Notes: generated from the letters alone by a model not told the origin. DNA of 64,000 bases from Virgibacillus sp. NKC19-3 (GCF_019837165.1 NZ_JAGYHC010000001.1:1736001-1800000), one strand, 5' to 3'; shown: positions 26,797 through 35,635, counted from the stretch's first letter. Made by a program: numbers and translations.

Positions 26797-27630
26797 TTAA
26801 ACGGATGGAACCTCCAGTTTTAAATATTCTTCCAGAAAAATACCGATTCCATCTTCTTCGTTCGTACTTGTAACATGATTTGCAATGGCTTTTAATTCAT
26901 CAATGGCGTTGCCCATTGCTACACCAACACCAGCATAGTCGATCATTTCCAGATCATTATCCTCATCTCCGAATGCGATTATCTTATCTGGCTGAATATT
27001 AAAATAGTATGCAATCTTTTGAAGGCCGATCGCTTTATTCATGCCTTTTTTTACAATTTCAATAATATTCCAAGGGGCACCCCATTTGCGATGTTCGATA
27101 AGCTCTGCATGATAATCATCCAAGTGACGTCGCAGCTGATGAATATGATCTTCTTTCGGGTGAATAAGTAATGATGTCGGATCTACCTGCAGTTTATTTT
27201 TCAAATTACCAATCGTAAAAGGGGGATCATTTTGGGTATCCTGAAAGATCTGAAGGATTTGCTCGTCATATTGGTCAAGATAAATATCATCCATGACCTC
27301 TGCTAAAATGTTATTGACACCTAGTTCCATACTGGTGTCGATAATTTTATGTGCTGTTCGTATAGGCATGGGGTTATGGAGCGCGTTCCACTTATTATTT
27401 CCGGGATGATGGATAAGTGCACCATTAAAGTTAACCATCGGTGTGGTCAGTCCAAGATCCTGATAGTAGTTAATACTAGCACGATGTGGTCTGCCAGTGG
27501 ATATAACGATAATATGCCCGACTTGCGCAGCTTTTCGTATCATTTGTTTGGTGTATGGACTAATTTCTTTTCGATCTGTTAATAGCGTTCCATCTAAATC
27601 TAAAGCAATTAAATGTTGTTTATTTTCCAT
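26797..27630 (-). CDS. yitU: Cof-type HAD hydrolase (YitU)
   Basis: This 277-aa member of the HAD superfamily, Cof/YbiV subgroup, is a cytosolic small-molecule phosphatase. The nucleophile motif is ALDLDGTLLTD near residue 10, motif II ISTGRPHRAS, motif III lysine in KGMNKAIGL, and motif IV FGDEDNDLEMI. The C2-type cap lies between motifs II and III. The substrate cannot be read from sequence; B. subtilis YitU is reported among FMN/pyridoxal-phosphate-type phosphatases. GAGGTG precedes ATG 27630. It is divergent from yitV, as in B. subtilis. Confidence 0.9.
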   Translation of the reverse strand: MENKQHLIALDLDGTLLTDRKEISPYTKQMIRKAAQVGHIIVISTGRPHRASINYYQDLGLTTPMVNFNGALIHHPGNNKWNALHNPMPIRTAHKIIDTSMELGVNNILAEVMDDIYLDQYDEQILQIFQDTQNDPPFTIGNLKNKLQVDPTSLLIHPKEDHIHQLRRHLDDYHAELIEHRKWGAPWNIIEIVKKGMNKAIGLQKIAYYFNIQPDKIIAFGDEDNDLEMIDYAGVGVAMGNAIDELKAIANHVTSTNEEDGIGIFLEEYLKLEVPSV

Positions 27631-27763
27631 TCATTTCACCTCGTCTGACAATAGTTTATAAGGGAATGCTACAGATGTAAAGCGTTTTTCTTAATTAGTT
27701 GCAATAGGATCAAACAAGATATTAGAATAAAGATAATCGAATAAATGAATAGTAGGAGACATG

Positions 27764-28528
27764 ATGATGATAGGAGTTTACGAAGAGAATATAGGTAGGA
27801 TCCCAAGTTTAATTGTCGTTGATTCGAAGAAAGAAAATCAAGCTTTACCTGTTCTTACATATTTCCACGGATTTACGAGTTCGAAAGAGATTAATTTGCC
27901 GCTTGCTTATTTATTGGCTGAAAAAGGATATCGGGTTGTGCTTCCTGATAGCCGATACCACGGTCAACGGGAGACGGATATCTCATCAGTTAAGAAGCAA
28001 ATTTCATTCTGGGACATTGTGATGCAAAATGTAGAGGAACTAGAGACAATTAAAGATTTTTTCGACCAAAAAGGATTGATTTTAGATCAGCGATTCGGAG
28101 TAGCCGGAACAAGTATGGGAGGTATTACAACTTCTGCCGCCTTAACACAATATCCATGGATTAAAGCAGCTGCGGTACTAATGGGTTCTCCGAAAATAAC
28201 CATTTACGCCAAAACATTGGTTAACAACTTTAAGAAAATGGGAGATCTCCCTATAACAGAGGAAATGATAGGAGATTTATACGAACAACTGGCTTATTAT
28301 GATCTTTCCACACAAGCGGAAAAACTAGAAGGACGCCCCCTTTTATTCTGGCATGGTGAGAATGATGATGTTGTACCATTTGATCATGCGTATACATTCT
28401 ATCAAGAGGCAAAAGAGCTTTATGAAAACCTGGAAAATATCAAGTTCTTGAAAGAACCCAAACGCGATCATAAGGTGAGCCGATATGCTATTCTAGAAAC
28501 AGTGAAATGGTTTGAAAATCATTTATAA
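27764..28528 (+). CDS. yitV: Alpha/beta-hydrolase, YitV-like esterase
   Basis: The 254-aa protein has the alpha/beta-hydrolase fold: oxyanion block TYFHGFTSSKE, nucleophile elbow GTSMGGITT (Ser near 119), Asp in FWHGENDDVVPFDHA and His in EPKRDHKVSR. No signal peptide is seen, so it acts in the cytosol; the substrate is unknown. Three tandem ATGs start the frame (27761, 27764, 27767). AGGAG at 27753-27757 is best spaced for the second or third, so 27764 is given. It is divergent from yitU and likely co-transcribed with yitW. Confidence 0.88.
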   Translation: MMIGVYEENIGRIPSLIVVDSKKENQALPVLTYFHGFTSSKEINLPLAYLLAEKGYRVVLPDSRYHGQRETDISSVKKQISFWDIVMQNVEELETIKDFFDQKGLILDQRFGVAGTSMGGITTSAALTQYPWIKAAAVLMGSPKITIYAKTLVNNFKKMGDLPITEEMIGDLYEQLAYYDLSTQAEKLEGRPLLFWHGENDDVVPFDHAYTFYQEAKELYENLENIKFLKEPKRDHKVSRYAILETVKWFENHL

Positions 28529-28642
28529 TCAAGGTTTTAAATTTGTTAAAATGTATGTATTAAAGTGAGTTAAATCATTTAAAAAACGAAAAAATTGTGT
28601 TTAAATATAAATATATATATTATGAGGGAGGTTAGGCGAATA

Positions 28643-28954
28643 ATGGATGAAGCGTTAAAGGAAAATATGTTGGGCGCGCTTGAAAATGTAATTGATCCGG
28701 AGTTGGGGATTGACATTGTTAATCTTGGATTAATATATGATGTGGATTTAAATGAAGAAGGTCTATGCACAGTAACAATGACACTAACTGCAATGGGCTG
28801 TCCACTGGCAGCACATATAGAACAAGATGTAAAAGGTATGCTGGAAGATATCCCCGAAATTAAAGATATCGATGTTAATATTGTTTGGAATCCACCATGG
28901 GGTAAAGATAAAATGTCACGTTATGCCAAGATTGCCTTAGGTATTCCGGATTGA
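28643..28954 (+). CDS. yitW: MIP18/DUF59 protein YitW (Fe-S maturation)
   Basis: The 103-aa protein is a DUF59 (MIP18/SufT-like) domain: DPELGIDIVNLGLIYDV, MTLTAMGCPLAAHIEQDV with the conserved cysteine, and VWNPPWGKDKMS. Members help assemble or transfer iron-sulfur clusters. GGGAGG (28626-28631) precedes ATG 28643; an upstream in-frame ATG at 28622 lies before this site and is rejected. It follows yitV by 114 bases, and a strong terminator follows. Confidence 0.9.
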   Translation: MDEALKENMLGALENVIDPELGIDIVNLGLIYDVDLNEEGLCTVTMTLTAMGCPLAAHIEQDVKGMLEDIPEIKDIDVNIVWNPPWGKDKMSRYAKIALGIPD

Positions 28955-28985
28955 TATTGAACTTCTAAGGTTGACTCATGAATAT

Positions 28986-29025
28986 AAAAAGGAGATGGCG
29001 CCATTAGCTGCTATCTCCTTTTTTT
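28986..29025 (+). terminator. Rho-independent terminator after yitW
   Basis: A 14-bp stem (28986-28999 with 29010-29023) ends in a run of seven T. It also faces the 3' end of the convergent Crp/Fnr gene. Confidence 0.88.
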
Positions 29026-29073
29026 CGTTTTAGGCTGCTTCCTCCGCTAATACCCCAGCGCAAGAACTCTGTT

Positions 29074-29766
29074 TTACAAGAACTCATCTTCCAATGCTTC
29101 TATATTCAAAATCATAAAGCCTGCTTTATCTGTCGTGAAGCAATTTTTCTTTTTGAGCTGTGTCAAAGTACGGCTTACTGTTTCTCGACTGGATCCAATC
29201 ATATTTGCTAATTCTTTATTGGTGAAGCGTGTGGTTACACGAATTTGCTGATCACTTATTTTCTTTCCATAATTTCTGGATAGGCGCAATAATAGCAGAA
29301 TAATTTGTTCGTATGTATTACGCAAAACCTTCTCCTCAAGACGACCCTGCAAATCAACAATGATATCTCCTAGCACGCGCAATAATTTAACAGTGATTTC
29401 CGGATGTGTAATAAGAAATTGCTCGAATGAATGAATCGGAATATAGATCAGTGTTGCTTCTTCTAAAACTACCGCATGTGCAGGATAGTCATCCTGTCTA
29501 AAAAAGCCTTGATGTGGGAACATGTCGCCAGCTTGTAAGATATTTACAATTTGTTCTCGGCCTTGAAAATCTGTTTTATATATTTTTATTTTACCTTGAT
29601 GTATGAAATAAACATTTGTTAATGGATCACCTTGCATGAATATGTGCGTTTTTTGCTGGTAAATTCGATTTTTAGCTAAATCAACAATCGGCTCCATTTC
29701 AAAGTCTGTGAGGTCTTTAAACATAGGAAACCGTTGTAAAAGTTCCTGAACGGATTGGTTTCTCAT
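29074..29766 (-). CDS. Crp/Fnr-family transcription regulator
   Basis: The 230-aa protein has an N-terminal cyclic-nucleotide-fold sensor (FMQGDPLTNVYFIHQGKIKIY, LQAGDMFPHQGFF), a long dimer helix and a C-terminal winged helix (TNKELANMIGSSRETVSRTLTQLKKK). The recognition helix has Arg-Glu-x-x-Ser-Arg, combining the CRP and FNR base-contacting residues, so a TGTGA half-site is expected. The iron-sulfur cysteines of B. subtilis Fnr (C-terminal) and E. coli FNR (N-terminal) are absent; only one Cys is present, so the input signal is unclear. I chose ATG 29766 (AAAGGAG before it). It is divergent from the radical SAM gene and may regulate the three sites listed in this window. Confidence 0.9.
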   Translation of the reverse strand: MRNQSVQELLQRFPMFKDLTDFEMEPIVDLAKNRIYQQKTHIFMQGDPLTNVYFIHQGKIKIYKTDFQGREQIVNILQAGDMFPHQGFFRQDDYPAHAVVLEEATLIYIPIHSFEQFLITHPEITVKLLRVLGDIIVDLQGRLEEKVLRNTYEQIILLLLRLSRNYGKKISDQQIRVTTRFTNKELANMIGSSRETVSRTLTQLKKKNCFTTDKAGFMILNIEALEDEFL

Positions 29767-29893
29767 TCGGAAGCTCCTTTCAATCACTTCAAATACGGAG
29801 AATTTCTACTACTGCGATTATATCATGTGGGTACGTACAATAGCTTCTCAAATGTGACAAATTTTTAATTACATCGTGAAAATCGTATTTAAC

Positions 29894-29943
29894 TGTGGGG
29901 AAACGCACATCTAGTTCATAACAAAGAAGTTATACTGTAACAG
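29894..29943 (+). promoter_or_regulatory. Degenerate FNR/CRP-like site and promoter of the radical SAM gene
   Basis: TGTGGGGAAACGCACA at 29894-29909 keeps the TGTG/CACA ends of an FNR/CRP site. TATACT at 29931-29936 fits a -10 box, which puts the site centre at about -41.5. The match is weaker than at the oxidase and nar operons. Confidence 0.45.
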
Positions 29944-29999
29944 TAACCACACTTCAATTGTATTACAGTGAATAAAAAATGTTTAGGAGGGCAAACACA

Positions 30000-31136
30000 A
30001 TGTATTCTCGTGATTATAATAAAAATCCGTTTATTGTGATTTGGGAGTTAACTCAAGCATGTCAATTAAAATGTCTACATTGTCGTGCAGAAGCTCAACA
30101 TCACAGGCATCCGTTGGAATTAACATTTGAAGAAGGTAAAAAGCTGGTTGATGATATATATGAGATGGATAATCCAATGCTTGTATTTACAGGTGGGGAT
30201 CCACTGGAGCGACCGGATGTTTTTGATATTGCTGAATATGCTGTTCAAAAGGGTGTTCGTGTATCAATGACACCATCAGCTACACCAAATGTAACAAAAA
30301 AGGCGATGAAAAAAGCAAAAGATGTAGGATTAGCAAGATGGGCATTCAGTATTGATGGTCATTGTAAGGAAATACATGACCATTTTCGTGGTACAGAAGG
30401 ATCGTTTGATTTAACGATGAATGCGATAAGTTACTTAAATGAACTGGAAATGCCACTTCAGGTCAACACCGTTATCTCTACCTATAACTATAAATACTTA
30501 GAGGAAATGGCTGAAATGGTGGAAAATCTTAATTGTGTGTTATGGAGTGTATTTTTCCTTGTTCCTACAGGGCGAGGAAAGGAATCTGATATGATTTCAC
30601 CAGCAGAGCATGAACGAGTGCTACGCTGGCTGTATATGTTATCCAAACGTGCTCCGTTTGATATAAAAACAACTGCTGCACAACATTATCGTCGTGTCGT
30701 TATACAAGGAAAAATGCGAGAAAGTAAAGGAAAAAGTGATAAGGAACGTATTTTCTATCAAGATGCATTAACAAACGGTAAAACCGATCAAATTGATGGA
30801 CTAGGCCGTGCTCCTAAAGGGGTGAATGACGGAAATGGGTTTGTGTTTATTTCCCATACTGGTGATGTTCTGCCCAGTGGTCTGCTGCCAATCAAGGCAG
30901 GAAATATCCGCGAAACACCACTTGCAACGATTTACCGCACGTCAGAGGTATTCCAAAATTTACGCAATCCGGATAATTATAAAGGAAAATGCGGGATATG
31001 TGAATTCCGTCATGTATGCGGTGGCTCTCGGTCCAGAGCATACAATGTTACAGGAGATTATATGGAAAGTGAACCTTACTGTGTTTATATTCCAAAAGCA
31101 ATGCGACAGAAGAAAAAGGTTAGGGAAGTAAAATAG
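30000..31136 (+). CDS. Radical SAM/SPASM protein, NirJ/AhbC-like
   Basis: This 378-aa radical SAM enzyme binds its SAM cluster through CQLKCLHC near residue 22 and has FTGGDPLERPD as the SAM-contact block. The C-terminal SPASM segment CGICEFRHVCGGSRSRAY ending in EPYC can hold auxiliary clusters. The layout and the GGSRSRAYNVTGDY motif are like the heme-modifying NirJ/AhbC/AhbD group and related maturases. No heme d1 or siroheme genes are nearby, so the substrate is open. ATG 30000 follows AGGAGG (29984-29989). It is divergent from the Crp/Fnr gene, 233 bases away, which suggests redox or oxygen-linked control. Confidence 0.85.
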   Translation: MYSRDYNKNPFIVIWELTQACQLKCLHCRAEAQHHRHPLELTFEEGKKLVDDIYEMDNPMLVFTGGDPLERPDVFDIAEYAVQKGVRVSMTPSATPNVTKKAMKKAKDVGLARWAFSIDGHCKEIHDHFRGTEGSFDLTMNAISYLNELEMPLQVNTVISTYNYKYLEEMAEMVENLNCVLWSVFFLVPTGRGKESDMISPAEHERVLRWLYMLSKRAPFDIKTTAAQHYRRVVIQGKMRESKGKSDKERIFYQDALTNGKTDQIDGLGRAPKGVNDGNGFVFISHTGDVLPSGLLPIKAGNIRETPLATIYRTSEVFQNLRNPDNYKGKCGICEFRHVCGGSRSRAYNVTGDYMESEPYCVYIPKAMRQKKKVREVK

Positions 31137-31137
31137 A

Positions 31138-31182
31138 GAAAGGCTTCTGGCGTGTCGCTTGTAGAGATGCCGAAGCCCTTTC
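31138..31182. terminator. Shared terminator between radical SAM gene and uppP
   Basis: GAAAGGCTTC-TGGC pairs with GCC-GAAGCCCTTTC (31138-31151 and 31169-31182, with a small bulge). It lies between two convergent genes. Confidence 0.7.
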
Positions 31183-31186
31183 ATAT

Positions 31187-32008
31187 TTATAAAAATAAAA
31201 TAACAAGTAAACCTACAACGACACAATAGTAGGAGAAATATTTCAGGTTCCCTTTAGCCATTATATTGATAAAGCCTTTTAAAGCAAAATATGTTGCTAT
31301 AAACGCAGCTATAAATGCGATTATATATGGAATCATCAACGCACTAAAGTTTGGATCACGTATTATCTCAGGAACTTCTAAAATTGTTGTTCCTAAACTA
31401 ACCGGGATATACAATAGGAATGAAAAGCGAAGTGCTGTTTCCTGCTTCATCCCGACTAGCATTGATGCAACAATGGAGGCTCCGGAACGGCTAATACCTG
31501 GAGTCACAGCAATGGTTTGAGCTAGTCCGACAATAATAGCATCTTTGGAAGATAGATCACCATCGTTTTTTCTGCCCCTAAGATTTCGAATCATCCAAAT
31601 TGCCATAGCTGTGATCAGCAAGGTGAAACCAACAACGCTTGTACTGCTAAGTGTATCACCGATAATATCCCCAAACAATAAACCAACGATCCCTACTGGA
31701 ATTGTACCGATTAAAAGGTAAAAAATAAATTGGAAATCGCTTTTGGCCTTTTTATCCTTTTTCGTTATAAAAAGAATGCCATGTTTGCTTAACCGATAAA
31801 TATCGTGACGATAGATAAGGAGAACCGCAAGAAGGGAGGCAAAGTTAACAAATATTTCAAAAGAGAGCCCTCTTGCTTCAATTCCAAACAGCTCACGAAC
31901 GATGATGATATGTCCACTCGAAGAAATAGGGAGCGGTTCTGTAATACCTTGAACGAAACCTAACAGTAGATATTGTATTAATGTCCACAGTTCTGTCATG
32001 AATTCCAT
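31187..32008 (-). CDS. uppP: Undecaprenyl-diphosphatase UppP/BacA
   Basis: UppP removes a phosphate from undecaprenyl diphosphate to recycle the lipid carrier for cell-wall synthesis, and its overproduction gives bacitracin resistance. The 273-aa polytopic protein has the two BacA signatures: [14 protein letters not shown] near residue 20 (Glu and Ser active-site residues) and [11 protein letters not shown] with the catalytic Arg. Eight or so hydrophobic helices are visible. AAGGAGG lies 7 bases before ATG 32008. It is monocistronic and convergent with the radical SAM gene. Confidence 0.95.
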   Translation of the reverse strand: MEFMTELWTLIQYLLLGFVQGITEPLPISSSGHIIIVRELFGIEARGLSFEIFVNFASLLAVLLIYRHDIYRLSKHGILFITKKDKKAKSDFQFIFYLLIGTIPVGIVGLLFGDIIGDTLSSTSVVGFTLLITAMAIWMIRNLRGRKNDGDLSSKDAIIVGLAQTIAVTPGISRSGASIVASMLVGMKQETALRFSFLLYIPVSLGTTILEVPEIIRDPNFSALMIPYIIAFIAAFIATYFALKGFINIMAKGNLKYFSYYCVVVGLLVILFL

Positions 32009-32099
32009 GGAAAATCCTCCTTATAATTATGAGGTAAAGTCACCAAAAAACTTGATAAATATCATGTTTTCTTTATCCTTTTTTCATATATGATACAAG

Positions 32100-32142
32100 T
32101 CACCATCCACTGTCTAGTTGAATAGTCTAGATGGTGAGGAGG
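32100..32142 (+). promoter_or_regulatory. Hairpin directly abutting the Shine-Dalgarno of the Gly/Tyr-rich gene
   Basis: TCACCATC (32100-32107) pairs with GATGGTGA (32130-32137); the last base of the stem is the first of AGGAGG. The structure could modulate translation of the next gene. Confidence 0.4.
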
Positions 32143-32150
32143 TTGAAAAG

Positions 32151-32483
32151 ATGAATATGAATAACGACTATAATCATATATACGAATTATGTAAAAGTCA
32201 TATGCATTCCTATGTGCTTGCTGAAATGGTTGATGGTACAAAGGTAGATGGTATCGTTACAGGATTGGATAATGAATATGTTTATATTGCTGTACCTATA
32301 GGTAATGGAGAGCCAACACACAACCACCATCATCACGATATGAATCGTCAATTTGGTTATGGTTTTGGCTATGGATACCCCGGTTATGGTTATCCAGGAT
32401 ATGGAGGGCCGCCAAGAAGGTTTAATAGGCTTGTATTGCCACTTGTTGCACTCACTGCATTAAGCGTATTACCATGGTATTAA
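32151..32483 (+). CDS. Small protein with Sm-like start, His cluster and Gly-Tyr-Pro repeats
   Basis: The 110-aa product has three parts: an N-terminal ~55 residues (CKSHMHSYVLAEMVDGTKVD, then GIVTGLDNEYVYIAVPI) like a short beta-barrel of LSM type seen in uncharacterised Bacillaceae proteins; an HNHHHH cluster; and a Gly-Tyr-Pro-rich low-complexity stretch (FGYGFGYGYPGYGYPGYGG) before a hydrophobic C-terminus. I do not recognise a function. Gly/Tyr-rich tails are common in spore-coat and surface proteins. I chose ATG 32151, 8 bases after AGGAGG; a longer frame from 32118 precedes this site. A strong terminator follows. Confidence 0.75.
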   Translation: MNMNNDYNHIYELCKSHMHSYVLAEMVDGTKVDGIVTGLDNEYVYIAVPIGNGEPTHNHHHHDMNRQFGYGFGYGYPGYGYPGYGGPPRRFNRLVLPLVALTALSVLPWY

Positions 32484-32511
32484 GTCATTAGAATAACTAT
32501 CTTTAAAAAGC

Positions 32512-32546
32512 AAACCCTTGCCAATCAGTTGCATAGGCAAGGGTTT
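32512..32546. terminator. Bidirectional terminator
   Basis: AAACCCTTGCC (32512-32522) pairs perfectly with GGCAAGGGTTT (32536-32546), between convergent genes. Confidence 0.85.
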
Positions 32547-32555
32547 ATAATCCTT

Positions 32556-32735
32556 TCACTGTTCTTTTCTTTTCGGTAAAACAACTTCAGCTAAAACAAT
32601 TGCTGCTACAGCAAAAATACCGGCTAAAATAAGGGTATCTGTAAAAACAAATGGTGAACCAGCCATACTGGTTAAAACATAGGAAACGACAGTACTAATT
32701 GCCACTGCCCAAAATATTGTCATTATGTAGCGCAT
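32556..32735 (-). CDS. yjzD: DUF2929 small membrane protein (YjzD)
   Basis: This 59-aa protein has two hydrophobic helices and the family start MRYIMTIFWAVAIS plus VVSYVLTSMAGSPF, matching DUF2929/YjzD of Bacillus. The function is unknown. I chose ATG 32735 after GAGGTG; the frame is open 23 codons further but without a ribosome-binding site. It lies beside the YjaU/V-like and med genes, as in the B. subtilis yjzD-med-fabHF neighbourhood. Confidence 0.82.
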   Translation of the reverse strand: MRYIMTIFWAVAISTVVSYVLTSMAGSPFVFTDTLILAGIFAVAAIVLAEVVLPKRKEQ

Positions 32736-32857
32736 TATTAACACCTCGTTTTTAAATATAAGATTCGTACATTTAAGTTCATATACTTTAATATAGTTTA
32801 TCAAAAGAACGTATAAAATTAAAGTATTTATTTATCTTTACATATGGGGGGAATTTT

Positions 32858-33469
32858 ATGTCCATGTTAATAGCTAATTGTGATCATTGGATTGGGTTTC
32901 ATATTGCAAGTGTTTTACTTGAAAGAAGTTATACAGTTGATGGAATTGGCGATGAAAATAGTGATTTAGCAATGTTTTTGGGAAGGAATAGTTCATTTCA
33001 CTTTGTAAAGTCGGACGTGAGCAAACAGTATGCGTTTGCGATTGTTATTGGTGACCAAGAAGGAAGTGATCAGTTTCAATCAGGGTACACATTGATGATC
33101 AATCCCACAAGGAAGGACAGAGTTAGCAATAGGGTAATAATAAATGCTCCATTACTCTTTGGGGAGTGGATGCCAATGAACGAACAGGGGGTTTATTGTA
33201 ATAACTCATTTATTACGTTTGATTCTGATTATTTTCAAACAGAAGCTATTTACATTAAAGATTTTACAAATGGATTGCTGCAATGGTTAAAAACGGAAGA
33301 GCTTCCATCCCATTTGGAAGTACGGTCAGAAAAAAATAAAGAAAATCAGCATGTAAAACTTGAAAACGCCATCTACATTCGTGACAATAGACCTATGGAA
33401 GAAAAAGTGAGCAATGTATTGGAACATTATCGCATGTATAGCAATTTTTATGAAAATCTTTACGTATAA
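32858..33469 (+). CDS. Uncharacterised 203-aa protein of the med neighbourhood
   Basis: The N-terminus (MSMLIANCDHWIGFHIASVL, then LERSYTVDGIGDENS) resembles the first beta-alpha-beta unit of NAD(P)-binding epimerase/dehydratase folds, but the glycine-rich GxxGxxG is degraded (ANCDHWIGFH), so cofactor binding is doubtful. The position before med matches the yjaU/yjaV genes of B. subtilis, also described as epimerase-like. GGGGGG lies 8 bases before ATG 32858. The protein is cytosolic, and its function is unknown. Confidence 0.65.
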   Translation: MSMLIANCDHWIGFHIASVLLERSYTVDGIGDENSDLAMFLGRNSSFHFVKSDVSKQYAFAIVIGDQEGSDQFQSGYTLMINPTRKDRVSNRVIINAPLLFGEWMPMNEQGVYCNNSFITFDSDYFQTEAIYIKDFTNGLLQWLKTEELPSHLEVRSEKNKENQHVKLENAIYIRDNRPMEEKVSNVLEHYRMYSNFYENLYV

Positions 33470-33587
33470 GCCGAGCTTTAGTTGTTATATACTCTTTAAA
33501 TCGATAAAATGAATGCAATTGTTTAGAATAGATGTATAGGTGAAATTCTTTTACGAATGCCAAGTTTCTAAGATTGGAGTTTGCACA

Positions 33588-34547
33588 ATGCTGAAAAATG
33601 TTTCAAGCCTTTTTATAGTAATATTTGTACTGATCATTTTATCAGGCTGTAGCAACTATTTTGACGGTGGGCAAATTCAAAATGTTGGTATGCTTGTGGA
33701 TAGCTCCATCGATGATCAGGCATTGGCGGAAAAAGGATATGAGGGATTACAGGACATTGGTGAAAAGTATGAAGTAGACGTATTTTATGAGGAAAATGTA
33801 ATGACAGAAGAAGAAACCATTGAAGCTGTAGATGCGTTCGTGGAAGACGGAGTAAATCTTATATTTGGCCACAGCAATATTTATGGGGCGCACTTTGCAG
33901 ACATAGCGTCATCATATCCGGATGTTCACTTTGTCTATTTTAATGGTGGGTATGTTGATGAAAATGTTACTAGTTTGAATTTCGACTCACATGCGATGAG
34001 TTTCTTTGCAGGGATGGTAGCAGGTGAAATGACAGAGACGGATCAAATTGGAATGATATCCGCTTACGAATGGCAACCGGAAATTGAAGGTTTTTATGAA
34101 GGGGTGAATTATCAAAACCCTTCTGCTGAGGTACAAATCAAATTCAATAGTGATTGGAATGAAACAAATTCCGCACCGGAAATTTATGAAGATATGCGTG
34201 ATGATGAGGTAGATGTATTTTACCCAACAGGAGATGCATATAGCACAGGTGTAATCGAGGAGGCCGAGGAAGACGGCTTATATGCTATTGGATATGGGTC
34301 GGATCAGTCGAAAATAGCTGAATCGACCGTGCTAACCAGCACAGTTCAACATATTGATAAGTTGTACGAGTTAGTTGCTGATGAATTTAATACAGAATCC
34401 CTCGAGGGAACTATTATGACATTTGACTTTCAGGATGAATTTATTTCATTGGGCCAGTTTAGCCCGGATGTCCCTAGGTATTTTCAGAACGAGGTAAAAG
34501 AAGCGGTCGATGAATATATAAATAATGACTTGTTGCCCAACCAATAG
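33588..34547 (+). CDS. med: Med-like BMP-family lipoprotein
   Basis: The 319-aa product has a lipoprotein signal peptide with lipobox LSGC (Cys near residue 20) and a periplasmic-binding fold of the BMP/PnrA group (QNVGMLVDSSIDDQALAEKG, AGMVAGEMTETDQIGMISAYE, YPTGDAYSTG). In B. subtilis the homolog Med is a positive regulator of comK expression and lies just before comZ and fabH. The same order is seen here, except that comZ is missing between this gene and fabH. I chose ATG 33588, eight bases after TGGAG; an upstream GTG 33540 has no site. It could also be a nucleoside-binding lipoprotein. Confidence 0.82.
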   Translation: MLKNVSSLFIVIFVLIILSGCSNYFDGGQIQNVGMLVDSSIDDQALAEKGYEGLQDIGEKYEVDVFYEENVMTEEETIEAVDAFVEDGVNLIFGHSNIYGAHFADIASSYPDVHFVYFNGGYVDENVTSLNFDSHAMSFFAGMVAGEMTETDQIGMISAYEWQPEIEGFYEGVNYQNPSAEVQIKFNSDWNETNSAPEIYEDMRDDEVDVFYPTGDAYSTGVIEEAEEDGLYAIGYGSDQSKIAESTVLTSTVQHIDKLYELVADEFNTESLEGTIMTFDFQDEFISLGQFSPDVPRYFQNEVKEAVDEYINNDLLPNQ

Positions 34548-34578
34548 AAAAAACTGGTGCATATACATCAGTTTTTTT
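34548..34578 (+). terminator. Terminator after med
   Basis: AAAAAACTGGTG pairs with CATCAGTTTTTT and ends in a T-run. Confidence 0.75.
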
Positions 34579-34607
34579 CTTGCCATATAAGCCAATATAC
34601 ATTATTA

Positions 34608-34624
34608 TTAGTACCAAGTCATAA
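34608..34624 (+). promoter_or_regulatory. FapR operator of fabH-fabF
   Basis: TTAGTACCAAGTCATAA matches the FapR consensus TTAGTACCTRRTACTAA at 14 of 17 positions, including the invariant TTAGTACC half. FapR is the malonyl-CoA-responsive repressor of lipid synthesis genes, including fabHAF of B. subtilis. Confidence 0.75.
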
Positions 34625-34666
34625 TAATTACTAATAATATTTTTATGTATAAAAGGGGATGCGAAT

Positions 34667-35605
34667 ATGAGCGTTGGCGTACTTGGTACTGGACATTACG
34701 TACCGCCAAAAGTAGTTACAAATACGGATTTAGAAAAGCTTGTAGATACAAGTGATGAATGGATTCGTAGTCGAACCGGGATAGAAGAAAGAAGAATTGC
34801 CGATGATGATACAGATACATCTGACATGTCTTTTTTTGCTGCACAAAATGCATTAGACGAAGCAAATGTTAAAGCAGAGGACATCGACCTTATCTTAGTT
34901 GCAACGGTAACGCCGGATACGCCTTTTCCATCCGTATCCTGTATGCTTCAGGATAAGCTGGGTGCGAGAAAAGCTGCAGCGATGGATATTAGTGCTGCCT
35001 GTTCAGGATTTATGTATGGAATGGTCACTGCCAAACAATTTGTCGACACAGGAGTATATAAAAATGTACTAGTAGTTGGTGTTGAAAAGTTATCCAAAAT
35101 AACCGATTGGTCTGATCGCAATACCTGTGTGTTATTTGGTGATGGAGCCGGTGCTGCAGTGATTGGTGAGGTTACAGAAGGAAAAGGCATTCTATCATTT
35201 GACCTTGGAGCAGATGGTAGTGGAGGCAAAGAATTATATCAGGATGAAAATGATTACCTTCAAATGAATGGCAGGGAAGTCTTTAAATTTGCGGTAAGAC
35301 AAATGCCTGAATCATCGGTAAAGGTAATTGAGAAAATAGGTTATAATGAAGCTGATGTAGATTATTTAATCCCACATCAAGCGAATATACGGATTATGGA
35401 AGCGGCAAGAGAAAGACTTGGAATTTCTGAAGATAAGATGGCTTATTCCGTGAAAAGGTATGGAAATAATTCATCTGCATCGATTCCTATTGCCTTATCA
35501 GAAACTGTAAAAGATGGTAAAATAAAAGATAATGATTTAATTGTGTTAGTCGGATTCGGTGGTGGACTAACATGGGGTGCGATAGCACTGAAATGGGGCA
35601 AATAG
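34667..35605 (+). CDS. fabH: 3-oxoacyl-ACP synthase III (FabH)
   Basis: FabH starts fatty-acid synthesis by condensing an acyl-CoA primer with malonyl-ACP; in this group branched primers are usual. The 312-aa protein has the catalytic triad Cys 112 ([11 protein letters not shown]), His 237 (IPHQANIRI) and Asn 267 ([10 protein letters not shown]), and the start [24 protein letters not shown] precedes ATG 34667. It is followed by fabF after 30 bases, so the two form an operon under the FapR-like site upstream. Confidence 0.96.
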   Translation: MSVGVLGTGHYVPPKVVTNTDLEKLVDTSDEWIRSRTGIEERRIADDDTDTSDMSFFAAQNALDEANVKAEDIDLILVATVTPDTPFPSVSCMLQDKLGARKAAAMDISAACSGFMYGMVTAKQFVDTGVYKNVLVVGVEKLSKITDWSDRNTCVLFGDGAGAAVIGEVTEGKGILSFDLGADGSGGKELYQDENDYLQMNGREVFKFAVRQMPESSVKVIEKIGYNEADVDYLIPHQANIRIMEAARERLGISEDKMAYSVKRYGNNSSASIPIALSETVKDGKIKDNDLIVLVGFGGGLTWGAIALKWGK

Positions 35606-35635
35606 GTTCACAATTGGATAGGGAGGTATACCTTT

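Noticed and set aside
29850-29870. TGTGACAAATTTTTAATTACA as an FNR site between the Crp/Fnr and radical SAM genes
   Set aside because: Only one half-site matches, and the spacing to the other half is wrong.
34548-34666. comZ gene between med and fabH
   Set aside because: The gap is 119 bases and contains a terminator and the FapR site; there is no room for the ~63-aa ComZ.
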